Source of the DNA: a virus
Reading direction: 5' to 3' (one strand)
Length of the DNA stretch: 22,297 bases
Virus record (IMG/VR): IMGVR_UViG_3300032278_001178
Location: 1 to 22,297 of that record
Part shown: positions 7,801-14,453 of the stretch, piece after piece
Layout of the letters: each line of letters begins with the position of its first letter
Numbering within the stretch: position 1 is the stretch's first letter
Notes under the pieces: model-generated
What the model was told of the DNA's origin: nothing
What the model saw: only the letters and a program-made list of their open reading frames with translations
The model's database searches: none
Position numbers and translations under genes: made by a program

Positions 7801-10800
7801 AAAGCTATTTGGAAGGCGTACACGGAAGCTAATCCTGGTTGGAACCGTAACACCACGATGAGTGCTGCGGTTTCGGGGAACAAGATTACTTTGAGAAATG
7901 TCGGTGAGCTTCAGTTGGAGCGCATCCAAAGATTCGCTAATGACTGGATTGCTCAAAGAGGCGGCACAGCCGTGTCTGACGGTATTCCGTTGCAGAAAGC
8001 TGGGAAGGAAGCTTCGACTTGGAGTGAGGCCCGCAACATGGGGGCCGAGAATTGGCCTGCTAGGGGTGTTGACGAGATTAACGAGTTGATAGCTGAGGAG
8101 TTGGGTGCTGGGTCAGTGGTGAAGTTTTCCACTGGACCTCAGAAGGGTGTGGGTGCTACTGGGGGCAGGATTCGTTCTACTGATGGAAGTTTAACTGAGC
8201 ATAGCGGGGAATTCGTTATCAGAAAAAAGTCTGATGCGGAGTGGGTTGTTGATGTCGATGGTACCGAGATTCCCATAACTGGTCCCCGTGCTTCGGAAAC
8301 CGCTGGGAGGAATGCTGGGGAGCAAGGTCTTGTCGTGTGGCTTCCTCGCCAACAGCGGTCAATCTATTTTAATCCCACACCACGTTCTGGTGTGTATGCC
8401 CAGAACGTGCCTAAGGCAGCTAACAAGCAGCAACTAGGTGCGGCTAGAGCGTTTGGCAGAAGGATTGATAATGCTTTAGACGAGCGAATGGAAGGAGTAC
8501 TCCAAGCGCAAGAACAAGTGGGGAAAGCTAAAGCTCGACTGATAGATGCGAATAAGGCGCTTCAGAAGGAATACACCCTGAACGTGGTTGAGTCTTTCAA
8601 CTTGCTTCAATATTCCAGTACTGCGGCACGGGAAGCTGCCCCTGCCCAAGAGGTAATCGAAAGGGTCGCTATTCGTATGCCTCCCCCTGGTCGGCAGACT
8701 ATTCCACAGCCGAGGGTTGGGCCACATGTGTCGTCTGTATCTTCGAGAGACCCGAATGTGCCAATGTGGGGCACCAGCGAGGGTGGGGTGCATCGCTTGG
8801 GGGGCAACAGGATTGAGGTTGATGGACCTAACGGACGCAGGATCGTTTTGGAAGGTGATGAGGCTAGAGATTATCTGCGTGCGAGGAGGCCAGCGTCAAC
8901 TGGTCCTCGCGCATTGCCCGAGGTGACGCCACAACCAACGCCAACCCCCAGATCTCCAGAGGTTTACGAGCGGGATGTCTTTGCTGTAAATACGAAAAGC
9001 GATGACTTGTGGATTTACGCTGATGAGGGAGCTACCCCGACCGAATGGACGGGTCGCGTCAACCCTGAGGACGGGGGTCCCAGGCCAGGGCTGTCGAGTG
9101 GCTCGGTTGACCGTGAACTAATATTGGTGCGCCCGACGGGGGAACTACACACAGCGACAAGTGGCGAAGTGTTCCGTGTCTATGAGCCAGTCCAGCTAGA
9201 CCCAACTATTCCCTTGCGACGCAGGGCAGGTGGCTCCAGAAGGGCTAGCGCCTGGGACCTGCAGGACTCGGTCGCTAGTGGGGGCAAAGTCGAGTTCGAT
9301 GACGCTGGTGAGGCACTGGTTACGGGACAGAATTTTCAGAAGGGTCGCTCCGCTAATCGGCAGTTCCGTGCCCGTGAGCAAAGGAACCATTGGGCGCTCT
9401 TGGATGAGGATGGGGTGATAGAGGCTCTAGAGTCTGGGACGTATGTCGGACCTGCGCCGAATATGAGTAGACGTACCAGTGGTGCGGAACAAGCGAAAGT
9501 GGAACAGATCTTTGGATCTGAGCCTTACAGGGGATGGATTGAAAAGGTTCAGGAAGTACAGAAATTGCAAGCAGAGTTGTTTGAAGCTGAGAAGTTTCTC
9601 ATTGGTTCGCTCAATCAGCCTCTGGCTGTCATTCAGAATCGCATGCTTCGCTACAACGAGGCAGCTAAGAAGCTTTTTGAAGCCAAGATCACTACTCTCA
9701 ATGACCAGATTGCTGCTGGGGTCAAGGGGAAACATGGGGCTGTAAGGAACCGAGAGGCGGTTAGGCAGCTTGAGTTCAGTAAACAAGCTTTAGAGGAACA
9801 GGTTGTAGCTGCCAACGAAGAGTTGGCTCGCATACGTCAGTGGTTGCAGGACAACGTCCCCGAACATACGAACGCGCAAGGAAACATTAAGAGGATTACA
9901 GAGGGTGAGATGGCTGTGGTGCTGCAGAGCATTGAGCAGCAAAGCAAAGTGATCAACGATTTTGTGCGTCAGATTGAGAAAGCTATCACTGACGTTAAAG
10001 CGGGTACTGTGACGAAGATTGACTATGCACAGTCACAGAAAGAAGCTCTGAAAGTTTTGAATAACGCTCGTGCCCAACACACTCTTGGTGCTGTCCACGA
10101 GCAGAATGTGGGTGAGTATCTGATTCAAAGCGGTGGGTTCGGTAAGAGCGGTGAGATATCGTCCAGAACGAAACGGCATCTGAGTGGCTATCAGCTTGTT
10201 AATGCTGGTGATGAGAGTGCCGAATTGTTTGAGGCTGCATTTGAGTCGATAGCTAGGCTTCGCAATCCCGTCCAAACCAAGGCTTGGATGCATAACTACA
10301 GCAAGTTTGTGAATTATTGGAAAGCTCAGGCTGTTGCTACGACTGGTTTCGTGTACCGAAACTTGATGGGTGGAACTTGGATCAATAACCAGATGGCTGG
10401 TGTTCCTGTGAGTTTGCATATGCGTGTGGATCTCATGCGGAAGAAAGCTTTGAAAGCAGCAGAGGACGCTGGTCGTCCTCGTGATGTTGCGTACGGTGCG
10501 AGGCTGATCGCTAAGGAAGGTAAGCGGGTACCGATTGGTCACGGTTTGGGTCGGGCTGAACCTCACGAGTGGAATGTGATGGCTGATTGGGCTGAGACTG
10601 GTATGGCTAATACTGGTCTCACTTCCATGGAAGTCAGGAACGCTGTTAATGAGGCTGGTAGTTCTCTTGTCGAACATGCGAAGACGGCGAAGGCTTGGAA
10701 GCCTTGGAGTTCAGAAAACATTTTGTTTACTTCGATTGGTCGTTTGAACCAGCGAGCAGAGTTCACTCTTCGTGGAGCTTTAGCCCATCACATTATGATG

Positions 10801-11598
10801 GGCGGGGGAAGCCCTGGAGAGGCTTTAGCTGCGGTTTACAAGTATCACTTTGACTACACGAACCTGACCCACATGGATCAGAAGATGAAAATGGTTATTC
10901 CGTTCTGGACGTGGCAGAAAAACATTATCCCTGTCCTGATTGAGTCGTTGGGGAAGAAACCACAGGCGTGGAATCGGATTGTGCAGGTCAAAGGCGAGCT
11001 TGAATTGACTTCGGAAAGAGAAGGAATTGTTCCTGATTACTTCGGGGAGAACATGGGGATCAGGTTGCCATTCCAGACTGACGGGAACCGTGTGTATGCC
11101 TTACCCGATCTTCCATTCAAGGACCTCGCCCGCTATTTGAAGACGCCTTCTTCTCCTGCGAGGGGTCTGATTGAGAGTGCGTTGCCGTTCTACAAGTTAC
11201 CTATCGAGTTGTGGGCAGGGAAACGTACGTTCGCTGACATCCCGTTTACTGGGAGGTACCAGCAGGTACCTCATGCGATGGAGAAGCTTCCTGGGTTTAT
11301 GCCCCTTATGGCTGCTTTCGGGAAGGCAGAAAAAAATAAGCGCGGCGAGTGGAAGATGAGGGATCAAACAATTTATGTTATCGAACAGTCGATGCCTCTT
11401 CTCGGCAGGTTGCGTCGTTTGATACCCAACGAGGATGCTAAACAGAAAAGACTTATGACCACATATTTCTCTACGCTCTTCGGTATGGGTTTGAGGACTA
11501 ACACTCCGCAGGAAAAACGTAACCAGTTAATCAAAGATAAGATTAAACACTCTGAGGATCGACGAGATCTATTAGATATAGAAACCAGGAAAGTATAG
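4864..11598 (+). CDS. Giant virion protein, 2244 residues, candidate internal/ejected protein
   Basis: This is the largest gene here, three bases after the previous stop, with a weak ribosome-binding site. Near residues 140-172 is a hydrophobic stretch, GPLDFALGLTLDIAFDPLTY, of a type I associate with giant phage virion proteins. Long charged helical, coiled-coil-like parts occur near 700-725 and 1560-1670. A Pro-rich linker lies near 1340-1375 (PEVTPQPTPTPRSP). The C-terminal part has a hydrophobic/aromatic segment near 1825-1850 (FVYRNLMGGTWINNQMAGVP) and another near 2008-2030 (MVIPFWTWQKNIIPVLIESL). Such C-terminal features fit a protein that contacts or crosses a membrane. I found no transglycosylase or RNA polymerase motif by eye. 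The size and two neighbours suggest an ejected inner-core role like T7 gp16. A tape measure or multidomain polyvalent protein remains possible. Confidence 0.8.
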   Translation: MAVPDSSPFKYNPQNIKKGVITPQLTKKLLNRNDMYKGLGLGADTEVAKTSPIPANTFNPWGRVARPDVPEREENAIFNIPILGRGLDLLDTPGAMIRSAVKEIGDIFAEDESFSIGEWWKQAGDNIFMGEVLRDWGVDLPGPLDFALGLTLDIAFDPLTYMLPLGAWARVATKPQMLKHLTDVATAARYGKVKDIAKAERMEAAAERVGKRGIFAAGKDVLEELGLPTAMRFSMPLTGRLGRGIFERPLRNIPGVGPKFAAWANKKRVGQLKPVNTEVLEVAKPLKALSEEAIQTRVLKAVQQLDAAKGAGKTKQVIDRTVKRAPKTGRQVITSAQRAMRMPIELSFEIPYGYVALAAVAGLPGRAMGEAQKFKMMNTLSKGLSTRFALNQMYRSGNALDIQNALMLEGAGARANILAGTFGRKHTLALDAVVAEARTLDADLTFDDIFRAGNEQMGTVTAGELNPLYGPFATGGDLEVQAVVKKLQTWFKDVLEDYNVSLPWSEDLPALLSEMYVTRQIGRKQRKLVAKNPKSVRLDEFGPELTGSPFVNRELSLPDEIIAQRTSGNISQEQIDMVEDLYKVSFDEALNSGLPVQVTTEDGRILRSSFMGQGFKPYAAEGGGSVLTQMDNIGKSRMGTEYQALFTDDAAIALPRYLGMMTSTVRAKSIVDDLAQAGIIVKGNDKGYINNFVGNKIAKGIDDAKKTRTKAEKKKIRLEKRIAIEAEVVSKYADDPVDELVAAQPRNRKGIGPIRRETAAAVDQLVELRQGIEDIDSAATALRDGTADHLTEGGRRILQEGLPEQPRVGGKFGPKVKPLGPSAREAKAQAAYDAITEADVASAMEELVRIREAIDIASQQRKAIVAEIEKRLRFSPESADFIAEVEALGEYLVQQEEWIQYLAQNASRNMQELSASVQGAEILERLGKGDFGDVTFFKAHVSHAQETAVDVATQRVRDAEEVLTQRKLVDVDIGGGSETKAIWKAYTEANPGWNRNTTMSAAVSGNKITLRNVGELQLERIQRFANDWIAQRGGTAVSDGIPLQKAGKEASTWSEARNMGAENWPARGVDEINELIAEELGAGSVVKFSTGPQKGVGATGGRIRSTDGSLTEHSGEFVIRKKSDAEWVVDVDGTEIPITGPRASETAGRNAGEQGLVVWLPRQQRSIYFNPTPRSGVYAQNVPKAANKQQLGAARAFGRRIDNALDERMEGVLQAQEQVGKAKARLIDANKALQKEYTLNVVESFNLLQYSSTAAREAAPAQEVIERVAIRMPPPGRQTIPQPRVGPHVSSVSSRDPNVPMWGTSEGGVHRLGGNRIEVDGPNGRRIVLEGDEARDYLRARRPASTGPRALPEVTPQPTPTPRSPEVYERDVFAVNTKSDDLWIYADEGATPTEWTGRVNPEDGGPRPGLSSGSVDRELILVRPTGELHTATSGEVFRVYEPVQLDPTIPLRRRAGGSRRASAWDLQDSVASGGKVEFDDAGEALVTGQNFQKGRSANRQFRAREQRNHWALLDEDGVIEALESGTYVGPAPNMSRRTSGAEQAKVEQIFGSEPYRGWIEKVQEVQKLQAELFEAEKFLIGSLNQPLAVIQNRMLRYNEAAKKLFEAKITTLNDQIAAGVKGKHGAVRNREAVRQLEFSKQALEEQVVAANEELARIRQWLQDNVPEHTNAQGNIKRITEGEMAVVLQSIEQQSKVINDFVRQIEKAITDVKAGTVTKIDYAQSQKEALKVLNNARAQHTLGAVHEQNVGEYLIQSGGFGKSGEISSRTKRHLSGYQLVNAGDESAELFEAAFESIARLRNPVQTKAWMHNYSKFVNYWKAQAVATTGFVYRNLMGGTWINNQMAGVPVSLHMRVDLMRKKALKAAEDAGRPRDVAYGARLIAKEGKRVPIGHGLGRAEPHEWNVMADWAETGMANTGLTSMEVRNAVNEAGSSLVEHAKTAKAWKPWSSENILFTSIGRLNQRAEFTLRGALAHHIMMGGGSPGEALAAVYKYHFDYTNLTHMDQKMKMVIPFWTWQKNIIPVLIESLGKKPQAWNRIVQVKGELELTSEREGIVPDYFGENMGIRLPFQTDGNRVYALPDLPFKDLARYLKTPSSPARGLIESALPFYKLPIELWAGKRTFADIPFTGRYQQVPHAMEKLPGFMPLMAAFGKAEKNKRGEWKMRDQTIYVIEQSMPLLGRLRRLIPNEDAKQKRLMTTYFSTLFGMGLRTNTPQEKRNQLIKDKIKHSEDRRDLLDIETRKV
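6641..6660 (+). repeat. Palindrome inside the giant virion gene (9-base arms)
   Basis: GGTTACCTG and CAGGTAACC are exact inverted arms separated by TG. The site lies within the coding sequence (residues near 593-599, LPVQVTT). It may be a protein-binding site or chance; nothing else marks it. Confidence 0.5.
11253..11272 (+). repeat. Inverted repeat inside the giant virion gene (8-base arms)
   Basis: GAGGTACC and GGTACCTC flank AGCA, near the 3' end of the giant gene. It shares a GGTA(N)CC-like core with the palindrome at 6641-6660. Function unknown; it may be chance. Confidence 0.45.
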
Positions 11599-11606
11599 TT
11601 TTAGTT

Positions 11607-12398
11607 ATGCGTACCATTATTTCTCGGCAGGGATGGGATGCGCGACCCCCTAAGAAACCTTTCACGCAACTGAAGAAGTGGCGTGTCCAGGGAATCGTGT
11701 TACATCACAGTGGAGTGAAGGAAGCTCCTAAAGGTATCGCGGCGTTGAAAGCTTTCGAGCGTTACCACATGGATTCTCGGGGCTGGAACGCTATCGCATA
11801 TAACTGGCTGGTTGACCCTGAGGGGGTCATCTACGCAGGAAGAGGAGCAGGAATTGTTTCGGGCGCTACGAAGGGCTGGAATAGCCGCACTGAGTCGGTT
11901 TGTTACACGGGTTGGGGGTTTCTCGAAATTCCACAGGCCGCAAGGGACTCGATCCGATGGCTCATAGGTGACATCCAAAGCAGGTATGACGACAAGCTGT
12001 GGGTGAAAGGCCATAGGGACCTGGGTAATTCGACGTGTCCAGGCAACTGGTTGTATGACTGGCTGGTTTCAGGCATGCCTATGCCGCTGGGTGACCCTAA
12101 CACTATTGACTGGGACGGAATCAAAGCTCACGTTGACAGGCTCAGAGAGAAGATCTCACACTCTCCGCTATCTGTAGCCAGAAGAAGTCGTGGGGAGGCT
12201 GTACGGGCCGTTCAGGAGCGTCTGAGCGACCTTGGGTTCGACCCTGGAGGGGTCGATGGTATTTGGGGGAGGAAGAGTAGTAAAGCCACCAAAGATTTCC
12301 AAAAAAGTTTTGAAGCTTTCTTGAAAGTCGATGGGATTGTGGGCCTACAAACATGGGATGCGCTGTTCGGGGGTTGGGCCACGACAGCTTTCATATAG
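11607..12398 (+). CDS. Endolysin: N-acetylmuramoyl-L-alanine amidase with peptidoglycan-binding domain
   Basis: The product has 263 residues. Residues about 10-150 form an Amidase_2/PGRP-type zinc amidase, which cuts the bond between muramic acid and the stem peptide. The first zinc His lies in IVLHHSG (H33/H34), and the other ligands lie in VKGHRDLGNSTCPG (H136, C144). AIAYNWLVD carries the expected active-site Tyr (Y65), followed by the typical PEGVIYAGRG. Residues about 195-254 are a PG_binding_1 repeat (RGEAVRAVQERLSDLGF...VDGIVGLQTWDALF). There is no signal peptide, which fits release through the holin encoded two genes downstream. The ribosome-binding site is weak (AGGA about 17 bases upstream). 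Its TAG stop is built into the next gene's ribosome-binding site. Confidence 0.95.
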   Translation: MRTIISRQGWDARPPKKPFTQLKKWRVQGIVLHHSGVKEAPKGIAALKAFERYHMDSRGWNAIAYNWLVDPEGVIYAGRGAGIVSGATKGWNSRTESVCYTGWGFLEIPQAARDSIRWLIGDIQSRYDDKLWVKGHRDLGNSTCPGNWLYDWLVSGMPMPLGDPNTIDWDGIKAHVDRLREKISHSPLSVARRSRGEAVRAVQERLSDLGFDPGGVDGIWGRKSSKATKDFQKSFEAFLKVDGIVGLQTWDALFGGWATTAFI

Positions 12399-12409
12399 GA
12401 GGACTGATG
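12396..12409 (+). promoter_or_regulatory. Fused stop, ribosome-binding site and start: TAGGAGGACTGATG
   Basis: This is an exact copy of the 14 bases at 2658-2671. TAG is the endolysin stop, GGAGG is the Shine-Dalgarno core, and ATG starts the 50-residue protein. It sets that start at 12407 although the frame is open further upstream. Confidence 0.85.
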
Positions 12410-12559
12410 AACGATCCGAACATGACAGGTACGTCTGAAAAGAAACCTGTCAAAGAACCTGAAACAAACCACGGCAAAACACCCGCAGAGAACGCTAAGT
12501 TCTTGCGAGGAACTGGTTTAGGTAACCAATATCAGAACGGTCGCCCCTTCGGAAAGTAG
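12407..12559 (+). CDS. 50-residue hydrophilic protein in the lysis cassette
   Basis: MNDPNMTGTSEKKPVKEPET begins a short, charged, probably disordered protein ending in GNQYQNGRPFGK. It has no membrane segment or Cys, so it is neither a holin nor a spanin. The ribosome-binding site is excellent, which is the main support for it being real. It sits between endolysin and holin and is coupled to both by fused stop/ribosome-binding sites (TAGGAGG before it, TAGGAG after it). Function unknown; a regulator of lysis timing is conceivable but unsupported. Confidence 0.65.
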   Translation: MNDPNMTGTSEKKPVKEPETNHGKTPAENAKFLRGTGLGNQYQNGRPFGK

Positions 12560-12564
12560 GAGTT

Positions 12565-12756
12565 ATGACTGAGGTTTCCCAAAAGAAATTCAACTGGACA
12601 GACTGGCTTGAAAGGTCTGTCTGGACAGCAGTCGAAGCAGGTTTAGCCGTAATGGTTGTCACCGATGTGAGCACATGGAAAGCTGCAGGTGCCGCAGCGA
12701 TGGCTGCTGGCATTGCAGCAGTCAAAACTTTAGCTAAGGGCCGCCTAGGTCGGTGA
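12565..12756 (+). CDS. Holin, r1t-like
   Basis: The product has 63 residues. A charged, Trp-containing N-terminus (KKFNWTDWLERSVWTAVEAG) leads into a hydrophobic segment (AGLAVMVVTDV). A short turn containing W, an Ala-rich second segment (AAGAAAMAAGIAAVKTL) and a basic tail (KGRLGR) follow. This ER..(T/V)..A.LA..(W)KAA pattern is that of the r1t-type holin family of phages of Gram-positive bacteria. It would form the membrane lesions that release the endolysin. Start ATG at 12565 with TAGGAG (the upstream stop) five bases before its core end; the position next to the amidase strongly supports the call. Confidence 0.85.
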   Translation: MTEVSQKKFNWTDWLERSVWTAVEAGLAVMVVTDVSTWKAAGAAAMAAGIAAVKTLAKGRLGR

Positions 12757-12760
12757 CTTT

Positions 12761-13078
12761 GTGGACGAACAGTTTGAGGATAACTGGGCCAACTGGATGG
12801 CCGAAGAAGGTTTAGATTTAGAAGACTCGATTCATCACGAGCTTCTAACCAACCGTCATCTCATGGACATGAACGATGGCACCCATGGTACGTGGGTGGA
12901 CGGTTCCCTTGGCGTCCTAATGGTTTTCGAATCTGGAGAGGTCCAAGATTTGCTTGACGCTTGGGAAGATTCACGCAAAGGAAACCTGATGAGTTTGTCT
13001 TCGATCATGCAATGGTTGCAGCATCTCAGTCTGTTTCTTCAGGAATGTGTGGACTCTCACGATACCCTGAACGAGTAA
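12761..13078 (+). CDS. Acidic hypothetical protein at the end of the lysis cassette
   Basis: The product has 105 residues and starts at GTG 12761, four bases after the holin stop. The ribosome-binding site is poor, so it may be translated by coupling. It is strongly acidic with many Asp, Glu, His and Trp (NWANWMAEEGLDLEDSIHHE, EVQDLLDAWEDSRKG) and two helical parts. There is no membrane segment and no recognised family. Its last 53 bases overlap, tail to tail, the end of the sigma-like gene on the other strand. Confidence 0.6.
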   Translation: MDEQFEDNWANWMAEEGLDLEDSIHHELLTNRHLMDMNDGTHGTWVDGSLGVLMVFESGEVQDLLDAWEDSRKGNLMSLSSIMQWLQHLSLFLQECVDSHDTLNE

Positions 13079-13670
13079 ACAGGTACTCCCGTACCACCTC
13101 ATGCTGCAGTAGTCCCTCTCTTAATTTCTGAGCGAGTGAGTCACGCCTACGAGCCAACGTGCTTTTAGGTATTTGGAGTACTCGTGACAGGAATCGGAGA
13201 GACAACCCAACTTCGACAAGACAGTTATACAACCACTCTTCGTCTTCGGTGAGAGAGTCGAAGACCTCCTGCACGACTGTGCGGAGGTCAGCAAGTTCTC
13301 TATCTTTTGTTTCCCAGTCGGGATGAGGTTCCCGAAAGGGTTGGGTTTCCATTAAGGCACCCAACTCAGTTTCATGCCACGGAGTAAAAGTTTTACGATT
13401 CTGAGGAGCGTGTTCAAAAAGAATAGGCGCTCGTAAATTTTCTCTTGGAAGCAGATTAGGTAGTGGCTTAAGGGAAGGAAGCTTCATTTCCTTCATGGCC
13501 TCTATGAACTCAGCCCCACCAACCTCGTCAAAACCTGTGCCTGCTTTTCTTACGACACCTGTGGTTTTTCTGCGTTCGTTACCAATCCGTCGCCTAACGG
13601 CTTCGTCATACGAATATTCTAATTCGTGTTCTTCAAAGCCGTCGTCTTCTCCCTCATCGGGGTCATGCAT
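13026..13670 (-). CDS. Sigma region 4-like helix-turn-helix protein
   Basis: The product has 214 residues. The N-terminus is very acidic (MHDPDEGEDDGFEEHELEY). The C-terminal part, residues about 125-188, resembles region 4 of sigma70-type factors: LTEDEEWLYNCLVEVGLSLR, then FLSRVLQIPKSTLARRRDSL as helix-turn-helix, then AQKLREGL. In such proteins this domain reads the -35 element or binds RNA polymerase. I see no region 2, so it may be an accessory factor or divergent late-gene sigma rather than a full sigma. It is last in the - strand set, overlapping the previous gene by eight bases, and runs head-on into the late genes. Confidence 0.65.
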   Translation of the reverse strand: MHDPDEGEDDGFEEHELEYSYDEAVRRRIGNERRKTTGVVRKAGTGFDEVGGAEFIEAMKEMKLPSLKPLPNLLPRENLRAPILFEHAPQNRKTFTPWHETELGALMETQPFREPHPDWETKDRELADLRTVVQEVFDSLTEDEEWLYNCLVEVGLSLRFLSRVLQIPKSTLARRRDSLAQKLREGLLQHEVVREYLFTRSGYRESPHIPEETD

Positions 13671-14112
13671 CGTTCCAAGGCAGAAGCTTGGAACTCACAT
13701 TGAAGAACGCTTTTCCCTCAGGGAACTTCCCCAAAGGTGCATCTTCTTTATTGATGATATTCATCATGTCTCTGTATTTAAGTTCCGCAAAGTTTTCTCT
13801 GGTCCGTGACCAGATCCATAACCATACATCAATTCCTGACGCATCCCACCATTGTAACGCAGCGAGCTTCTCAAGTTTAATCTTTAACGGAGTCCTACCC
13901 ATACCCATAACCTCAACGAGCCGTGCGGGATCGGCCTGCAGATAGTCGGGGGTGTATCGAATATGATGCGGAAGTTTGTGTACATAGAAGTCGGGACGGT
14001 TCAGACCGTACCGCACCCACGAGCAATTATTTTTCTCGAAGTGGCCTTCAGCTTCATCACCCATCTGGACGTAACGCTCCTGATAAGAGCCTTGATGAAA
14101 TGGTCTGTTCAT
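13663..14112 (-). CDS. PD-(D/E)XK-like nuclease family protein with altered motif
   Basis: The product has 149 residues. RYTPDYLQADPARLVEVMGM followed by GRTPLKIKLEKLAALQWWD has the order of a PD-(D/E)XK core: PD (D56), then a strand with E67-V-M69 where the usual motif is E-x-K, then a Lys-rich helix (K77, K79, K82). An upstream acidic helix (DEAEGHFEKN) could supply the extra Glu. Phage proteins of this type often act on branched or damaged DNA. The missing motif Lys may be replaced by one of the helix lysines, or the protein may be inactive. It overlaps RusA-like by four bases (ATGA) and the sigma-like gene by eight. Confidence 0.6.
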   Translation of the reverse strand: MNRPFHQGSYQERYVQMGDEAEGHFEKNNCSWVRYGLNRPDFYVHKLPHHIRYTPDYLQADPARLVEVMGMGRTPLKIKLEKLAALQWWDASGIDVWLWIWSRTRENFAELKYRDMMNIINKEDAPLGKFPEGKAFFNVSSKLLPWNDA

Positions 14113-14453
14113 TTCTTTTCCCCGATGATCCGATAGATCTGTAGGTCGTCGTCGTAGGCGACACCGTTAAGTGCGTCCTCTACGGCTTTCAGATAGTTCG
14201 TTGCGTCGCCACGCAACGGACATTTCTCTGCTTCATAAGGAGTGATGGTTACTACTGTTTCGGTTGCTGTCAACAGGCAATGGAGTTCCACTGGTCCTTC
14301 AAACTTTGGGCCATCGTAAAGGTTCCTTATCTCCTCCTCCCGTTCCCTAGTGTTCTTCGGGGTGTAGGTCCGTCCACTCTTCGTGAAACGTGGCCGTCCC
14401 TTCACCCTTGGTTTCCCAGGGATCGAAAACGTGTAGGCATCAGGACGCTTCAT
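14109..14453 (-). CDS. RusA-like Holliday junction resolvase
   Basis: The product has 114 residues, close to the 120 of E. coli RusA. The start at 14453 is chosen because MKRPDAYTFSIPGKPRVKGR is the expected first strand (IPGKPRVKGRPRF). The longer frame lies wholly inside the primase gene. The core GDATNYLKAVEDALNGVAYD followed by DDLQI matches the family signature D-x-D-N..K...DAL......DD.Q. RusA dimers cut four-way junctions using Asp residues on this face. The second Asp of D-x-D-N is Thr here (D83-A-T85-N86); D93 and D101-D103 are kept. It overlaps the primase stop by 14 bases and the next gene by four. Confidence 0.85.
   Translation of the reverse strand: MKRPDAYTFSIPGKPRVKGRPRFTKSGRTYTPKNTREREEEIRNLYDGPKFEGPVELHCLLTATETVVTITPYEAEKCPLRGDATNYLKAVEDALNGVAYDDDLQIYRIIGEKK

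Noticed and set aside
10033-10677. A 214-codon - strand frame inside the giant gene
   Set aside because: It has no family resemblance or ribosome-binding site and lies wholly within a continuous + strand gene.
4864-11598. The giant protein as a virion RNA polymerase like that of N4
   Set aside because: I could not find polymerase motifs (such as T-x-x-G-R or a catalytic Asp pair in context) by eye.
13082-13095. Short inverted repeat GGTAC/GTACC near the convergent junction as a terminator
   Set aside because: There are only five pairs and no T-run, and it lies within the sigma-like coding sequence.
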